Assembly (NCBI GenBank): GCA_029258375.1
Contig: JARHZA010000001.1
Coordinates: forward strand, 1,097,564-1,161,563
DNA length: 64,000 nt
Source: Eubacterium sp.
GTDB taxonomy: Bacteria > Bacillota > Clostridia > Oscillospirales > Acutalibacteraceae
Direction of reading: 5' to 3'
Notes under the pieces: model-generated
Told to the model about the DNA's origin: nothing
Databases searched by the model: none
The model's input: only the letters and a program-made list of their open reading frames with translations
Translations under genes and position numbers: made by a program
In this document: positions 16,238-26,358 of the stretch, one piece after another
Layout of the letters: the number at the start of each line of letters is the position of its first letter
How positions within the stretch are numbered: the first letter of the stretch is position 1

Positions 16238-17350
16238 CTATCCTTTAAATGCCAAAATGGTTTTACAAATATAATCTACGTCCTCAAGTGTTAAATCTGC
16301 ATATAATGGAAGTGTTAAAACACGTTCACTTATATATTTAGCGACTGGAGTTGTATTTGAATCATAAACTCCCTTATAACATTCAAATTCACTTGTTAAT
16401 GGATAAAAATATTTTCTTGTTTCAATATTTTCATTTAACAATAATTCATATAATTCATCACGACTTTTTCCAAAAACTTTTTCATTAATAACTATTGGAA
16501 AATATGAGTAATTTGATTTTACGTCATTGTTAACTTTATTCACAATGATTCCATTTATATTATCCAAATTTTCGATATATCTTTCAACGAGCAATTTTCG
16601 TTTCTCAATATTTTGTTCAATATGTCGCAAATTACAAATACCCATTGCAGCTGAAAATTCATTCATTTTTGCGTTTGCACCTATGTAATCAACACTTTCT
16701 GAGCCATTTATTCCAAAATTCTTTAACGATTCAAATTTTGAAACAAGTTTATCATCATTAAAACAAACTGCCCCACCCTCAATACTATTAAAAACTTTTG
16801 TTGCGTGAAAACTAAAGCAAGAAACATCACCAAAAGTTCCAACGCCTTTGCCTTTATATTCTTCGCCAAAGGTATGAGCGGCATCATAAATCACTTTTAA
16901 ATCATACTTATTTGCAATACGTTCAATTTCTTCTACATTACAAATATTACCATATACGTGAACCGGAACAATAGCAGTTGTTTTATCTGTAATTAAACTT
17001 TCAATTTTAGATTCATCAATTGTAAAATCTTTTGAATTTATATCACAAAACACTGGTGTTAATCCATTTCTAACAATTGCATGAGTTGTTGATGCAAATG
17101 TAAAAGGAGTTGTGATTACCTCCCCTTTTAATTCAAGCGCTTGAATTGCTAACTCAAGTGCCATATGACCATTTGTAAGTAAATCAATATTTTTAACTTT
17201 TAAATAATTTTTAAGTTTTGTTCTAAATTCTTCATGCTTTGGTCCCATATTGGTAAGCCAATGTGTATCCCATATAGATCTAATTTCTTCAATATATTCT
17301 TCAATACTTGGCATAGAAGAATATATTAGTGGAATTTTTTTGTTTTGCAT
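16238..17350 (-). CDS. DegT/DnrJ/EryC1-family sugar aminotransferase (VioA-like)
   Basis: 370 residues. PLP-dependent fold with [40 protein letters not shown] and [19 protein letters not shown], where the Lys of HATK should hold PLP. Family members aminate keto-sugar nucleotides. Sitting 8 bases upstream of rfbA and before rfbB, it most likely aminates dTDP-4-keto-6-deoxy-glucose at C4 to give dTDP-4-amino-4,6-dideoxy-glucose (Qui4N); a C3-amino product is less likely because no 3,4-ketoisomerase gene is present. The following ligase, ACP and acetyltransferase genes suggest that this amine is then acylated. Confidence 0.88.
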   Translation of the reverse strand: MQNKKIPLIYSSMPSIEEYIEEIRSIWDTHWLTNMGPKHEEFRTKLKNYLKVKNIDLLTNGHMALELAIQALELKGEVITTPFTFASTTHAIVRNGLTPVFCDINSKDFTIDESKIESLITDKTTAIVPVHVYGNICNVEEIERIANKYDLKVIYDAAHTFGEEYKGKGVGTFGDVSCFSFHATKVFNSIEGGAVCFNDDKLVSKFESLKNFGINGSESVDYIGANAKMNEFSAAMGICNLRHIEQNIEKRKLLVERYIENLDNINGIIVNKVNNDVKSNYSYFPIVINEKVFGKSRDELYELLLNENIETRKYFYPLTSEFECYKGVYDSNTTPVAKYISERVLTLPLYADLTLEDVDYICKTILAFKG

Positions 17351-17420
17351 AACTAAGATTACCTCTAAACATAAAGACTAAACAAATTACGTTCTTTCAC
17401 ATATTTTTATATAACTATTA

Positions 17421-18860
17421 TTATCTAACTATTTTACCAACACCTGTTTTTGTGAAAGGCTTTTCCCTAAATTCAATAACTGTCATTTTTTTATAACCAG
17501 GTAAAGTCTTATTAACAGTATTTATATACTCTTTTATATTTTGCTGGTCATCAACTTCACAAAATACTTCAGCGCAAATTTTATCGCCTTTTTGTTTTAC
17601 AACAACTTCTGTTACTTTTTCATTTCGCTGAAGTAAAGCTTCAAGTTCTTCTGGATTAACATTTTCGCCACCAGAAAGAATTATTAGGTTTTTCTTTCTT
17701 CCTGATATGTAAACACAACCATCCTCATCAATGTAGCCTAAATCTCCAGTGTGTAGCCAGCCATCAACAATTGCTTTAGCTGTACCTTCAGGATCTTTTA
17801 CATAACCTTTCATCACGGCATCACTCTTGAAGCAAATTTCTCCATCATCAATTTTTATATCGCCTCTATACTTAACAACACCTATAGAATCAATCTTTTC
17901 GCATTCATCAGAGTTATTTATAGTTCCTCCACCAAAATCTTCTGTTAATCCATAGATTTGAATTATTGTAATACCATTGTCAACAAAGACTTTAAATACA
18001 TCTGGGTCTGCAGGAGCTGCCCCTGTAAAAATAGTTGTTAAACCACCCATTTTTTCAGTTGTTCCGTTTTTCAAATCTTTGTACCAAATTTTCATCATAG
18101 CAGGAACAACAAAAGTATAATCAGATTTCATAATTGCTAAATCTCTAAAAATGTATTTTGGAGAATTACAAAGACCTTCAAAATTTCCTTTTAAATTACC
18201 CGCTAAAATCGTAGCAAGACCTGCTGTGTGAAACATAGGAACAACAATAAATGATTGAAGTTGTTTTTTCTTCAATTTATTCATTATAAAATCAATCTGA
18301 CCAGTAAATGATTCCAAAGTTGTGAACATATTTCTTTGAGATAACATAACACCTTTGTTTTTACCAGTAGTTCCTGAAGTCATAATGATTGCAGATAATG
18401 AGTCAGGATCAGTTGAGCATTCAAAATCGCCTATTTTTCCAGTATAGTTTTTATAATCATCAATTCTAAACAATATTTTTTCATAGCGCTTTGCAGTATC
18501 TGGTCTAAATATTTCAAATTCTTCATCAGAAAAAATACAGCTAACATCTGCTAAATCGAGTTCATAATCTAAAATTTCATCTGATTCTTGTTTATTCATA
18601 GGAACTATTACAGCTTTAGCAAGAATTGTTCCCAAATAACATACCATAAAATGATAACTATTTTTTGATAGAATTGCTATGCGTTTTCCTTCAATATCTG
18701 AAAATTTATCACACAAATATGAAGCAAAACCATTTATATCATCTACATACTGTTTATATGTAACTTTAACAAGCTCATTCTTTTCAAAATATTGAAAAGC
18801 GTAATCATCAGAATACTCTTTTTCCATAAGAGAGAGCATATCTTTAACTGTATTTATCAT
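17421..18860 (-). CDS. Acyl/aminoacyl-AMP ligase (ANL superfamily)
   Basis: 479 residues, short for the family (about 500-550). Adenylation motifs are clear: AIIMTSGTTGKNKGVMLSQ (P-loop, about residue 157), IQIYGLTEDFGGG, LHTGDLGYIDEDGCVYISGR and the terminal TKTGVGKIVR with the catalytic Lys. These enzymes activate a carboxylic acid as adenylate and pass it to CoA or a carrier protein. The next upstream gene encodes an ACP, so this ligase probably loads that carrier with the acyl group used on the amino sugar. Which acid is activated is unknown. Confidence 0.88.
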   Translation of the reverse strand: MINTVKDMLSLMEKEYSDDYAFQYFEKNELVKVTYKQYVDDINGFASYLCDKFSDIEGKRIAILSKNSYHFMVCYLGTILAKAVIVPMNKQESDEILDYELDLADVSCIFSDEEFEIFRPDTAKRYEKILFRIDDYKNYTGKIGDFECSTDPDSLSAIIMTSGTTGKNKGVMLSQRNMFTTLESFTGQIDFIMNKLKKKQLQSFIVVPMFHTAGLATILAGNLKGNFEGLCNSPKYIFRDLAIMKSDYTFVVPAMMKIWYKDLKNGTTEKMGGLTTIFTGAAPADPDVFKVFVDNGITIIQIYGLTEDFGGGTINNSDECEKIDSIGVVKYRGDIKIDDGEICFKSDAVMKGYVKDPEGTAKAIVDGWLHTGDLGYIDEDGCVYISGRKKNLIILSGGENVNPEELEALLQRNEKVTEVVVKQKGDKICAEVFCEVDDQQNIKEYINTVNKTLPGYKKMTVIEFREKPFTKTGVGKIVR

Positions 18861-18919
18861 TTAATTTAACCTCATAACCTAATTATTTATTACTTAATTA
18901 TAATAGAAACTCATTTATT

Positions 18920-19156
18920 TTAAATGAGTTTTTCTACAACGTCAACAACATCTCCAACAGTTACAATACCAATAATATATTCATCAGGTATTTCAACACC
19001 AAATTCATTTTCTATTTCAGTTATAACTAAAATAACATCTAAAGATGAGAATTCTAAATCACTCATCATATTACTGTCTTTTGTTATTTCAATAGAATCG
19101 TTTTCTAAAATTTTTCTAAAAACTGAAATAACTCTATTTAAAGTATCATTATACAT
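18920..19156 (-). CDS. Dedicated acyl carrier protein
   Basis: 78 residues, acidic, helical, typical ACP size. The phosphopantetheine site is DLEFSSLDVI; the second Ser (residue 38) aligns with the modified Ser of the usual DSL motif. It lies between an adenylating ligase and a GNAT acyltransferase inside a sugar-nucleotide operon, so it is probably not the fatty-acid ACP but a carrier for an acyl group transferred to the amino sugar. AcpS (9067-9378) could activate it. Confidence 0.9.
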   Translation of the reverse strand: MYNDTLNRVISVFRKILENDSIEITKDSNMMSDLEFSSLDVILVITEIENEFGVEIPDEYIIGIVTVGDVVDVVEKLI

Positions 19157-19176
19157 ATATTACCTCCGGCTAATGA

Positions 19177-19743
19177 TTATAATAAATGATTATCTAATTT
19201 TTTTGTTCTTTTTGCATATTTTGATGAAAAAACTTCAACTGCTTTTGCAAGTTCTGAAAATTTTCCTTCCATATATATACTGTTTTCAGAAGCTTCTTCA
19301 CCTTTATAATGTATTCCTAAATTTTCACACATTCTTTGAGCTTTAACGTTATCTTTTCTTGTTTCAACCTTTAGAATATAATCCATCATATTATTTTGCT
19401 TAGCAATTTCAACACCATAAGAAAACATTTTTAAAAGTGCGATACCACCAGAAATTCCCAAATCAGGTCTTACGGCACAATATGTTGCATACATATAACC
19501 TTCTACTTGATTATTCATATATACGCCCCAACAGCCAATTGGCTTTTCTTCATAAAAAGCAGTTATTACATGAGCATTTTTAGCAAGTTTTTCTGCATAA
19601 GCCATTCTTAATTCATCTGAATTTTGCGCATTATCATATCGATCAAAATAAAAGCAATCTTCAAGATCATTTAGTACATCGTAAATTTTTGACGCATCGT
19701 GCAAATCAACAACTGATATTTCGTCATAAGTTTTTATATTCAT
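19177..19743 (-). CDS. GNAT-family acyltransferase
   Basis: 188 residues. A GNAT-like core is visible: VITAFYEEKPIGCWGVYMNN (beta strands), ATYCAVRPDLGISGGIALLK (acetyl-donor pyrophosphate-binding region, here without the full RxxGxG/A) and TRKDNVKAQRMCENLGIHYK (C-terminal signature). It overlaps the WbqC-family gene upstream by 20 bases and precedes the ACP gene. I infer that it transfers the ACP- or CoA-bound acyl group to the sugar amine; acylation of a protein is an alternative. Confidence 0.75.
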   Translation of the reverse strand: MNIKTYDEISVVDLHDASKIYDVLNDLEDCFYFDRYDNAQNSDELRMAYAEKLAKNAHVITAFYEEKPIGCWGVYMNNQVEGYMYATYCAVRPDLGISGGIALLKMFSYGVEIAKQNNMMDYILKVETRKDNVKAQRMCENLGIHYKGEEASENSIYMEGKFSELAKAVEVFSSKYAKRTKKLDNHLL

Positions 19744-20446
19744 TATTATTTTCCTCCAAAATAGTATAATTGTCTAACATCTTTTTTATTTCTTCTTTTG
19801 GATTAAACATTATAACATCAATTATAGACAAATTAGGAACAAATTCATTTTTGAATTGTTTATATTCAATATCTCCAGTTTTTATAAATCCAAGTTTTAT
19901 ACCATGTTTTCTAAAATCTTCATAAGAATATAGAGCCTGTCCACCTATAGCATTATAATATGTATCAGCACCAAGGCGTTCGCACATGTCATAAATTCTA
20001 TATTCTCTTTTATATTTTGAATTACCCTCAAAAGAAGAAGACTTAACAATATTGGTATTTATATCTAAATAATCACAAACACGATATATTGAATTAGTCA
20101 AAAAGTCTGCAAGGTTTCGGTCATCATAAGAAAAAATATCTTGCATAACTTTGAATCCATCGTCAAAATATGGCGCTTTAGAGTAAGAATATTCTAATGT
20201 TTTAAGTTTCTTTTGAACTGAAAAATCACAAAGTATCAATTCATTTATTAACTTTAATGAACTTGCGTGAGAAACTTCAATTCTATAATCAGTTGCCTTA
20301 CCATTAACTAATATTCTATTTTTTGATACCCAGCCTTTATTTATATATGCATAATCATCACTTATTTCAAATACATCTGCTGAATTTATAAGTTGCCAAT
20401 ATCCAATATAAGGAATAAAATATGGCTGGTTACCTGCACAAATCAT
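19724..20446 (-). CDS. WbqC-family protein
   Basis: 240 residues. The start ICAGNQPYFIPYIGYWQLIN and the following DVFEISDDYAYINKGW match the WbqC family, which is common in O-antigen and capsule loci but has no established reaction. The conserved His/Asn near QPYF suggests an enzyme. It is embedded between the ABC exporter and the acylation genes with a 20-base overlap to the GNAT gene, which implies a joint role in making or attaching the acyl group of the amino sugar. Confidence 0.85.
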   Translation of the reverse strand: MICAGNQPYFIPYIGYWQLINSADVFEISDDYAYINKGWVSKNRILVNGKATDYRIEVSHASSLKLINELILCDFSVQKKLKTLEYSYSKAPYFDDGFKVMQDIFSYDDRNLADFLTNSIYRVCDYLDINTNIVKSSSFEGNSKYKREYRIYDMCERLGADTYYNAIGGQALYSYEDFRKHGIKLGFIKTGDIEYKQFKNEFVPNLSIIDVIMFNPKEEIKKMLDNYTILEENNNEYKNL

Positions 20447-20467
20447 TATATTTCTCCTATAATAAAA

Positions 20468-22234
20468 TTAAAAATCGTTAATAAGATGTTCTACTTCTTG
20501 TTCATCTATTTGTCTAACTTTATGTTCAGCAATTCGATAAACCTTATCGCAGATGTTAAGAACAGATGGACGATGAGTAGTTAAAATACAAGTTCTTACA
20601 TTATCATGTTTCATAAGATTTTGAAGAACTTTTCTTTCTGTTGCAACGTCAAGAGCTGAAGTTGCCTCATCCAATAAAAGAATTGGGGAAGGATTCATAA
20701 GCGCTCGAGCAATGGCAAGACGCTGGTTTTGCCCCTCGGAGAAGCCACCACCATTTTCACCAATTTTGTGATTAATTCCATCTGGTAATTTTTCAACAAA
20801 AGGATAAGCACAAGAACCTTTTAGAGCCTCAATAATTTCTTCATCTGTCGCATTAGGACAAGTCATTCTCATATTCTCTGCAATAGTGCCACGCATCATT
20901 GTGTTACCCTGTGGAACATAAGAAATAAATCTTCTTGTTGCGGCGCACATATCCATTTTGCAATCTTCATCATTACCAACAGAAATCGTTGCATCACCAT
21001 TTTGTTGTTTTATAAGACTTAGAATAAGTCTTAACATTGTTGTTTTGCCTTCTCCAGAAGGTCCAACAAGAGCAACCATTTCTCCCGGGTTTGCTGACAT
21101 ACTAACATTATTAAACACGTTTGTGCCATTTTCATATGTAAAATCTATGTTTTTTAGTTCTACGCCTGCACCAAATGTTTTACTCTTTTTAAGCATTTCG
21201 TTATAATGTTCTTCATTTTCGATATTTTCTTCTGGTAAAGCAAGCAATTCTCTAACTCTTGTAGTTGCTGTTACAGTAGCAAGTGCATTTGGAATAAGTC
21301 TAAGAAGTTCTTTTGCTGAAGATGTTATCTTTGATGCAAATATATAAAGAATTGCAAGAGAACCAATAGAAATAACACCACTCATTACTCTATAACCTGT
21401 CCATAACAAACAAATTGCTGCTGCTACTTGAGTGAAAATAAATGTTACACCCCATGAAGCAACTGTGTATTTATTAACTTCCATTCCAAGTTCATAGTTT
21501 TTATTTTCTAAATCCATACGTTTGTCATAAAAAAGTTTATTAAGTCCAAACGCTTTGATTGACTGTATATTATGAAAACTTTCTTTGTAGAAAGACATCA
21601 ATTCACTGAAAAAAGCTCTTTGCTTTTCATTTGCATTATAAAGTTGCTTAACAAAAAGTCTTGAACCTAACAAAATTATTGGACCAACTAAGATTATAAG
21701 ACCAAGCATTGAAACATCATAAACTATGATAACTGTTGCCGCAACTATTAACTGGAACATTTGTGAAATAAGACAAGGAATCCAGCCAGAAATACAACCG
21801 GCAATAGTTTCAACATCTTCGTTTAATCTTGCAATTAAATCACCAGAATGGAACTTTGTCATTTTTTCCCATTTGCTCTTTAAAACAACATCATAAACAT
21901 ACATTACAAGATCTTTACGTACATTGTGATAGATATAGGCAGCATATCTTTGATTTAACATACCTAAAACAATGTTTATAACACCCATTGCTATATAGAA
22001 AAGTGCAAGATAAACAATGCCTTTCATATCTCCATTAAAAACAGAATCTACCATTCTACCAATTTGGAGAGTAAGACCAGCACTAATTATTACACCAATA
22101 ACATTGAGAATTATATATCCTATTACAGACCACTTATAGTGATTTGAAATTTTTAGAACAAATTTCATCTCATGGATTAGTTTTTTGAAAGTGTCTTTTT
22201 TACCTTTTTTAAAAACATCGCTAATTTTGGGCAT
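20468..22234 (-). CDS. ABC exporter, fused membrane and ATPase domains (MsbA/PglK-type)
   Basis: 588 residues, half-transporter size. Six membrane helices occupy about residues 35-320. The ATPase domain has Walker A VALVGPSGEGKTTMLRL, ABC signature FSEGQNQRLAIARAL (the usual LSGGQ reads FSEGQ), Walker B PILLLDEATSALD and the H-loop ILTTHRPS. It probably flips a lipid-linked sugar or exports a glycan/peptide; the setting favours lipid-linked oligosaccharide as for PglK. ATG 22234 lies 58 bases inside the preceding glycosyltransferase; an ATG at 22168 outside the overlap lacks a ribosome site. Confidence 0.88.
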   Translation of the reverse strand: MPKISDVFKKGKKDTFKKLIHEMKFVLKISNHYKWSVIGYIILNVIGVIISAGLTLQIGRMVDSVFNGDMKGIVYLALFYIAMGVINIVLGMLNQRYAAYIYHNVRKDLVMYVYDVVLKSKWEKMTKFHSGDLIARLNEDVETIAGCISGWIPCLISQMFQLIVAATVIIVYDVSMLGLIILVGPIILLGSRLFVKQLYNANEKQRAFFSELMSFYKESFHNIQSIKAFGLNKLFYDKRMDLENKNYELGMEVNKYTVASWGVTFIFTQVAAAICLLWTGYRVMSGVISIGSLAILYIFASKITSSAKELLRLIPNALATVTATTRVRELLALPEENIENEEHYNEMLKKSKTFGAGVELKNIDFTYENGTNVFNNVSMSANPGEMVALVGPSGEGKTTMLRLILSLIKQQNGDATISVGNDEDCKMDMCAATRRFISYVPQGNTMMRGTIAENMRMTCPNATDEEIIEALKGSCAYPFVEKLPDGINHKIGENGGGFSEGQNQRLAIARALMNPSPILLLDEATSALDVATERKVLQNLMKHDNVRTCILTTHRPSVLNICDKVYRIAEHKVRQIDEQEVEHLINDF

Positions 22235-23247
22235 CTTTCTTTTATACTCTCCTTCACTTTATCTTTTATTGTTAAAATTTCTCCATTTTTTTTACGAGCG
22301 GCTATCTCATTTTTTAATTTTGGAATGCCATATTCTCTTAAATACTTTTTATGATTACTAAATAAGTACATATAAATAATATTTAATATATACTTCTTTT
22401 TCTTTCCAAATTTATATTTCCACAGTGCATCTATAAATGATTCATATTCTTGTTTTTCAAAGTCAATTGGTAAATCAAGTAATTTACCTAACTTCTCCAT
22501 ATTTTTTCTTGTAAGGATTAAAACAAAATGAGAAACATAATTATCTTGACTATATTTTGAAGACCAATTTTGACCATTTTCCTTTAAAACCCAGCGATAT
22601 GCGCTCATAACATCTGGCATACAATATATTTTGCCCTTAGACAAAATATATATTGGAATCATTCTATCGCCTGGTATAAATCCCACATTCAGCATAACTT
22701 TTTTAATTAACTGTGGATCAATATTATTTACTACTTCTTTGCGAATCATCAAAGTACCTAATTGACCAGGTAACAAGAACTCTTCTGTAATATTTTTAAC
22801 GGTAAATTCACCAACAACATCAAAACGACTATCATTTTCTTCAATTACATTATTATTGTCATCAACTTTTTGATTTTTGTGATAACAAGCCAAATAATCT
22901 TTATTTGCATTCATAAACTCCACTTGTTTTTGGAGTTTATTTTCATCTATCCAAAAATCATCGCCTTCTAAAAAAGCTATATATTCGCCACTACATTTTT
23001 TAATTGCATCAAACGAATTTTTAGTACTACCAAGATTTTTTTCTCTTAATATCGGCTTAATTATACTTGGATTTTCTTTTGCAATATTAGCAATTATTTT
23101 TTGTGTATCATCTGTTGATGAATCATCTGCAACAATGATTTCTATTTCAAAATCCGTTTTTTGCATCAAAACACTTCTAATTGCTTTTTCTATGTACTTA
23201 CTATGATTGTAAGCAGTCATACAGACACTTACTTTAACGTTATCCAT
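22177..23247 (-). CDS. Glycosyltransferase family 2
   Basis: 356 residues from ATG 23247, which is 8 bases after AAAGGA; a longer frame from 23274 overlaps the previous gene and lacks a ribosome site. GT-A fold motifs: VCMTAYNHSKYIEKAIRSVL, VADDSSTDDTQKI and LEGDDFWIDENKL (the Asp-rich UDP/metal site). It has a ~100-residue basic C-terminal extension without membrane helices. Inverting transferase adding one sugar of the repeat unit; donor and acceptor unknown. It is followed with overlap by the ABC exporter. Confidence 0.88.
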   Translation of the reverse strand: MDNVKVSVCMTAYNHSKYIEKAIRSVLMQKTDFEIEIIVADDSSTDDTQKIIANIAKENPSIIKPILREKNLGSTKNSFDAIKKCSGEYIAFLEGDDFWIDENKLQKQVEFMNANKDYLACYHKNQKVDDNNNVIEENDSRFDVVGEFTVKNITEEFLLPGQLGTLMIRKEVVNNIDPQLIKKVMLNVGFIPGDRMIPIYILSKGKIYCMPDVMSAYRWVLKENGQNWSSKYSQDNYVSHFVLILTRKNMEKLGKLLDLPIDFEKQEYESFIDALWKYKFGKKKKYILNIIYMYLFSNHKKYLREYGIPKLKNEIAARKKNGEILTIKDKVKESIKERCPKLAMFLKKVKKTLSKN

Positions 23248-23270
23248 TTGAAATGTCCTTTCAACTAAAT

Positions 23271-24416
23271 TCAACTATAAATTAAATTTTCGATAGAATC
23301 GATGCGTTCTTTAAAATTGATTACACCTTTTCTTTCCATAATTTTTTCTTTGTAGTGCTCATGAAGTTCTGGATTTTCAATAATTCGTTTCATTCCTTCA
23401 TAAATATCTAAAACAGACTTACCAACTACGATACCGTACTCACTATCTCCTAAGAGTTCTCTAACTCCTGAACAATCTGTTAATATTTGTGGAATATCAA
23501 GCACTGCAGCTTCTTGGCTTACTAATGAGAACCCTTCAAATATTGAAGAAGATAAGAACCAATCACCACAAACCATATACTTATATGGATTTTTTCTTCC
23601 TCCTAAAAACTTAACTGATTGAACATTTAATCTTTCTTTAGCTCTGAATAAACGCTTATGTTCATCGCTCCACTGCTCTTTATCGCCAACTATCCAAACT
23701 TCAAATTTTAAATTATCTCTTTCAAGCATGTGACATGCTTCCAACAATAATTCGTAACCTTTTTGATAGTTTAAACGGCCAACTGTTACAAAACGAGTTA
23801 CACCTTTTTCTTTTGAAACATCAATATCTTCAACCGGCTCTTTAGCTTTTTCTTTAATTGCATCCACATCAATAGGATTGTATTTTACAATCAAATTTCC
23901 CGGATCACCAATAACGTCAATTATACTATCTTTAATAGTGTTGGCTACGCATACAACATTTTTATAACTTTTCATACATTGACGCTCTGCCTCAGCAGTT
24001 TTGAAAACTTCTTTAGTATAATAAAAACTTTTATAATCTGTATGAACCCAAGCATATTTTACAGGTGCATTATTCATCTTTGCAACTTCTTCCATAACCC
24101 AGCCATCTTTAATAGCAATTATTACGTCAAATTTTTTTGTTGCAAAAGTTTTTTTAAAGAAAATATTAAAGAATTTTGATTTGAACTTAGTGTACACACG
24201 TTCAACAATATTTTTATTATATTCTTTTTTTATTGAAGAACAAATATAATGAACGTCATCTGGATAAATTTCACTGAAATTTTCGCAATATATGCTTGTC
24301 ATAACTGTAATGTCATATTTGTCACGCCAATACATAACCATATCGTACATTAACTTTTCTACTCCGCCACCAACGACCAAGTCATTTACAATTAAAATCT
24401 TCTTTTTTGGAGTCAT
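23271..24416 (-). CDS. Glycosyltransferase family 4 (GT-B)
   Basis: 381 residues from ATG 24416, preceded by AAAGGTGAG (the frame is open to 24431). The N-terminal Rossmann half starts KKILIVNDLVVGGGVEKLMYD and the C-terminal half has FVTVGRLNYQKGYELLLEA and the retaining-enzyme motif IFEGFSLVSQEA (E-x7-E). It probably adds an alpha-linked sugar to the lipid-linked unit on the cytoplasmic face. Its stop is next to the upstream frame of the GT2 gene. Confidence 0.88.
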   Translation of the reverse strand: MTPKKKILIVNDLVVGGGVEKLMYDMVMYWRDKYDITVMTSIYCENFSEIYPDDVHYICSSIKKEYNKNIVERVYTKFKSKFFNIFFKKTFATKKFDVIIAIKDGWVMEEVAKMNNAPVKYAWVHTDYKSFYYTKEVFKTAEAERQCMKSYKNVVCVANTIKDSIIDVIGDPGNLIVKYNPIDVDAIKEKAKEPVEDIDVSKEKGVTRFVTVGRLNYQKGYELLLEACHMLERDNLKFEVWIVGDKEQWSDEHKRLFRAKERLNVQSVKFLGGRKNPYKYMVCGDWFLSSSIFEGFSLVSQEAAVLDIPQILTDCSGVRELLGDSEYGIVVGKSVLDIYEGMKRIIENPELHEHYKEKIMERKGVINFKERIDSIENLIYS

Positions 24417-24458
24417 TTTCTCACCTTTCACACGTTTAGGTCATATTTAAAACTAAAT

Positions 24459-25409
24459 TTACCAATATATTTTATAGTATAAATTTGGATTTATTATAAA
24501 CAATATATAGCCTTTTAGTTGTTCTAAAGATATAGATTTGTATTTAAAAAAGCTTTTTAAAAATTTTTGTTTAATCTTTTTACTAACACTCAAATTTTTA
24601 AAATTACTATATTGAATTATTATTGTATTTCTATATGCACAAATGATTTTTTTATAAAGGCTAAAATCAGCGATTCTGCTATAAACTGATATGCGTTCTT
24701 CAAAAGCATCAATTATATCCAAATGCCTAATGTCGCTTTTATTGTCACTTCCAACTATACTGTCATTTCGTTGACGATAGAAATACAAATTTGCATCAAC
24801 ATATACAAATTTGTTAGCATTTTCTAAAATTCTATTTATGTAGAATTCATCCTCGTGCCATTTTTTTAATGGAAAAGTTATCTTTTCTGCAATTTCTTTT
24901 TTTATCAATTTATTCCAAGCAACAACAATATGAATACTATTGCTTTTAGGACCAGTACAAGTTAACTGTTCCATTAACTCTTTTTTAGATTTTATACTAA
25001 ATTTATATTCGCTTTCTTCAAAATGTAAATCATCATAAAACTTCTGGAAGTTGCAAAAAGCTATATCTGAATCATTTTCAATTATTGCCTTGTGAAGAAA
25101 TTTAAGATAATCTTTTGAAACAAAATCATCTGAATCAACAAAGCATATATACTTACCGTTTGAATGTTCAACACCAAAATTACGTGCACTTGAAAGTCCA
25201 CCGTTTTCTTTTTTTAGGTATATTATACGATTATCTTTTTGTTCAAATGACTTGCAAATTTCTGATGAACCATCAGTAGATCCATCATCAACCAAAATTA
25301 TTTCATAGTTAGGATAACTTTGACTAAGGAGTGATTCTATGCAATTTACTAAATAATTTTTTGTATTATAAACTGGAACAATAACTGAAATCAGTGAATT
25401 ATCGTTCAT
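24459..25409 (-). CDS. Glycosyltransferase family 2
   Basis: 316 residues. GT-A signatures SVIVPVYNTKNYLVNCIESL, LVDDGSTDGSSEICK, GLSSARNFGVEHSNGKY and VDSDDFVSKDY are all intact. The C-terminal third is basic and hydrophobic and may touch the membrane. It overlaps the next upstream transferase by 4 bases. One of four consecutive GT2 genes that look like relatives with different specificities. Confidence 0.9.
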   Translation of the reverse strand: MNDNSLISVIVPVYNTKNYLVNCIESLLSQSYPNYEIILVDDGSTDGSSEICKSFEQKDNRIIYLKKENGGLSSARNFGVEHSNGKYICFVDSDDFVSKDYLKFLHKAIIENDSDIAFCNFQKFYDDLHFEESEYKFSIKSKKELMEQLTCTGPKSNSIHIVVAWNKLIKKEIAEKITFPLKKWHEDEFYINRILENANKFVYVDANLYFYRQRNDSIVGSDNKSDIRHLDIIDAFEERISVYSRIADFSLYKKIICAYRNTIIIQYSNFKNLSVSKKIKQKFLKSFFKYKSISLEQLKGYILFIINPNLYYKIYW

Positions 25410-26356
25410 CTCATCACCTGTCTAATCAACTGTTTACATTTTCTTGCTAAAGTATATAATTCAAATTCTAAATTAGGAATATTATTATCTTTTATAAATT
25501 TTTGATATATTGTGCTTTTCCATTTTAGTGAATCATCCCCTAAATGTTCTAATTCATTGTAATAAGAACGCATAATATAAAAATGAAGTCTAAAAGTCCA
25601 AAAACCAGTTAATTTTTCATTTTCGTAAAGATTTTTATATGAATAATATAATCTTAATATCTCATTTAAACGATCATTTTCGGATTTATTTATATTTGTA
25701 AGAGAATTTGTAACACCCCATGTATAAACATAAAGCTTGTCATCAATAACAGAAATCTTACTACATTTTGAAAAATAAGACATATTAAAAATAAAGTCTT
25801 CTCCAAGCGAAACTTTTGAATCAAACAATAAATCATTTTTTATATATTCACTTTTATAAAGTTTATTCCACAAAACGCCATAATAATGTGCTCCAGGGTC
25901 TTTAGAGAGCTCTTTTATAAACTGTTTTTTTGTATAATTTCCTGCATTAAGGCATCTGTGATTGACGTCATTATTTTTAGTTGAAATATCATTTTGATAA
26001 AAATTAGAAATTACTAAATCAGCATCATATTTAACTGCTGTATCCACAAGTTTTTTTGTACAATCAGGTGTAACTAAATCATCGCAGTCAACAAATTGAA
26101 TATAATCACCTGTGGCAAATTTAATACCTTCATTTCTTGCATTCGAAACACCTTTTTTAGTGCAATCCACATACTTAAAATTAGAATTTTCTTTTGCAAT
26201 TTGTTTAAGCATATTTTCGGTATTATCTGTAGAACAATTGTTAATAGCTATTATTTCAATATTGCTATATTCGTTTTTTATTATTGAATCAAAACAGTTT
26301 TTTATGTATTTTTCACCATTATGGCATGGCACTATAATTGAAACTTTTGGATTCAT
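25406..26356 (-). CDS. Glycosyltransferase family 2
   Basis: 316 residues. KVSIIVPCHNGEKYIKNCFD, AINNCSTDNTENML, GVSNARNEGIKFATGDYIQF and VDCDDLVTPDC mark the nucleotide-sugar site; the usual DDGS is NNCS here, a tolerated variant. Its stop overlaps the downstream GT2 start by 4 bases, and it starts 2 bases after the preceding stop, so translation is coupled through this stretch. Confidence 0.88.
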   Translation of the reverse strand: MNPKVSIIVPCHNGEKYIKNCFDSIIKNEYSNIEIIAINNCSTDNTENMLKQIAKENSNFKYVDCTKKGVSNARNEGIKFATGDYIQFVDCDDLVTPDCTKKLVDTAVKYDADLVISNFYQNDISTKNNDVNHRCLNAGNYTKKQFIKELSKDPGAHYYGVLWNKLYKSEYIKNDLLFDSKVSLGEDFIFNMSYFSKCSKISVIDDKLYVYTWGVTNSLTNINKSENDRLNEILRLYYSYKNLYENEKLTGFWTFRLHFYIMRSYYNELEHLGDDSLKWKSTIYQKFIKDNNIPNLEFELYTLARKCKQLIRQVMR

Positions 26357-26358
26357 AT

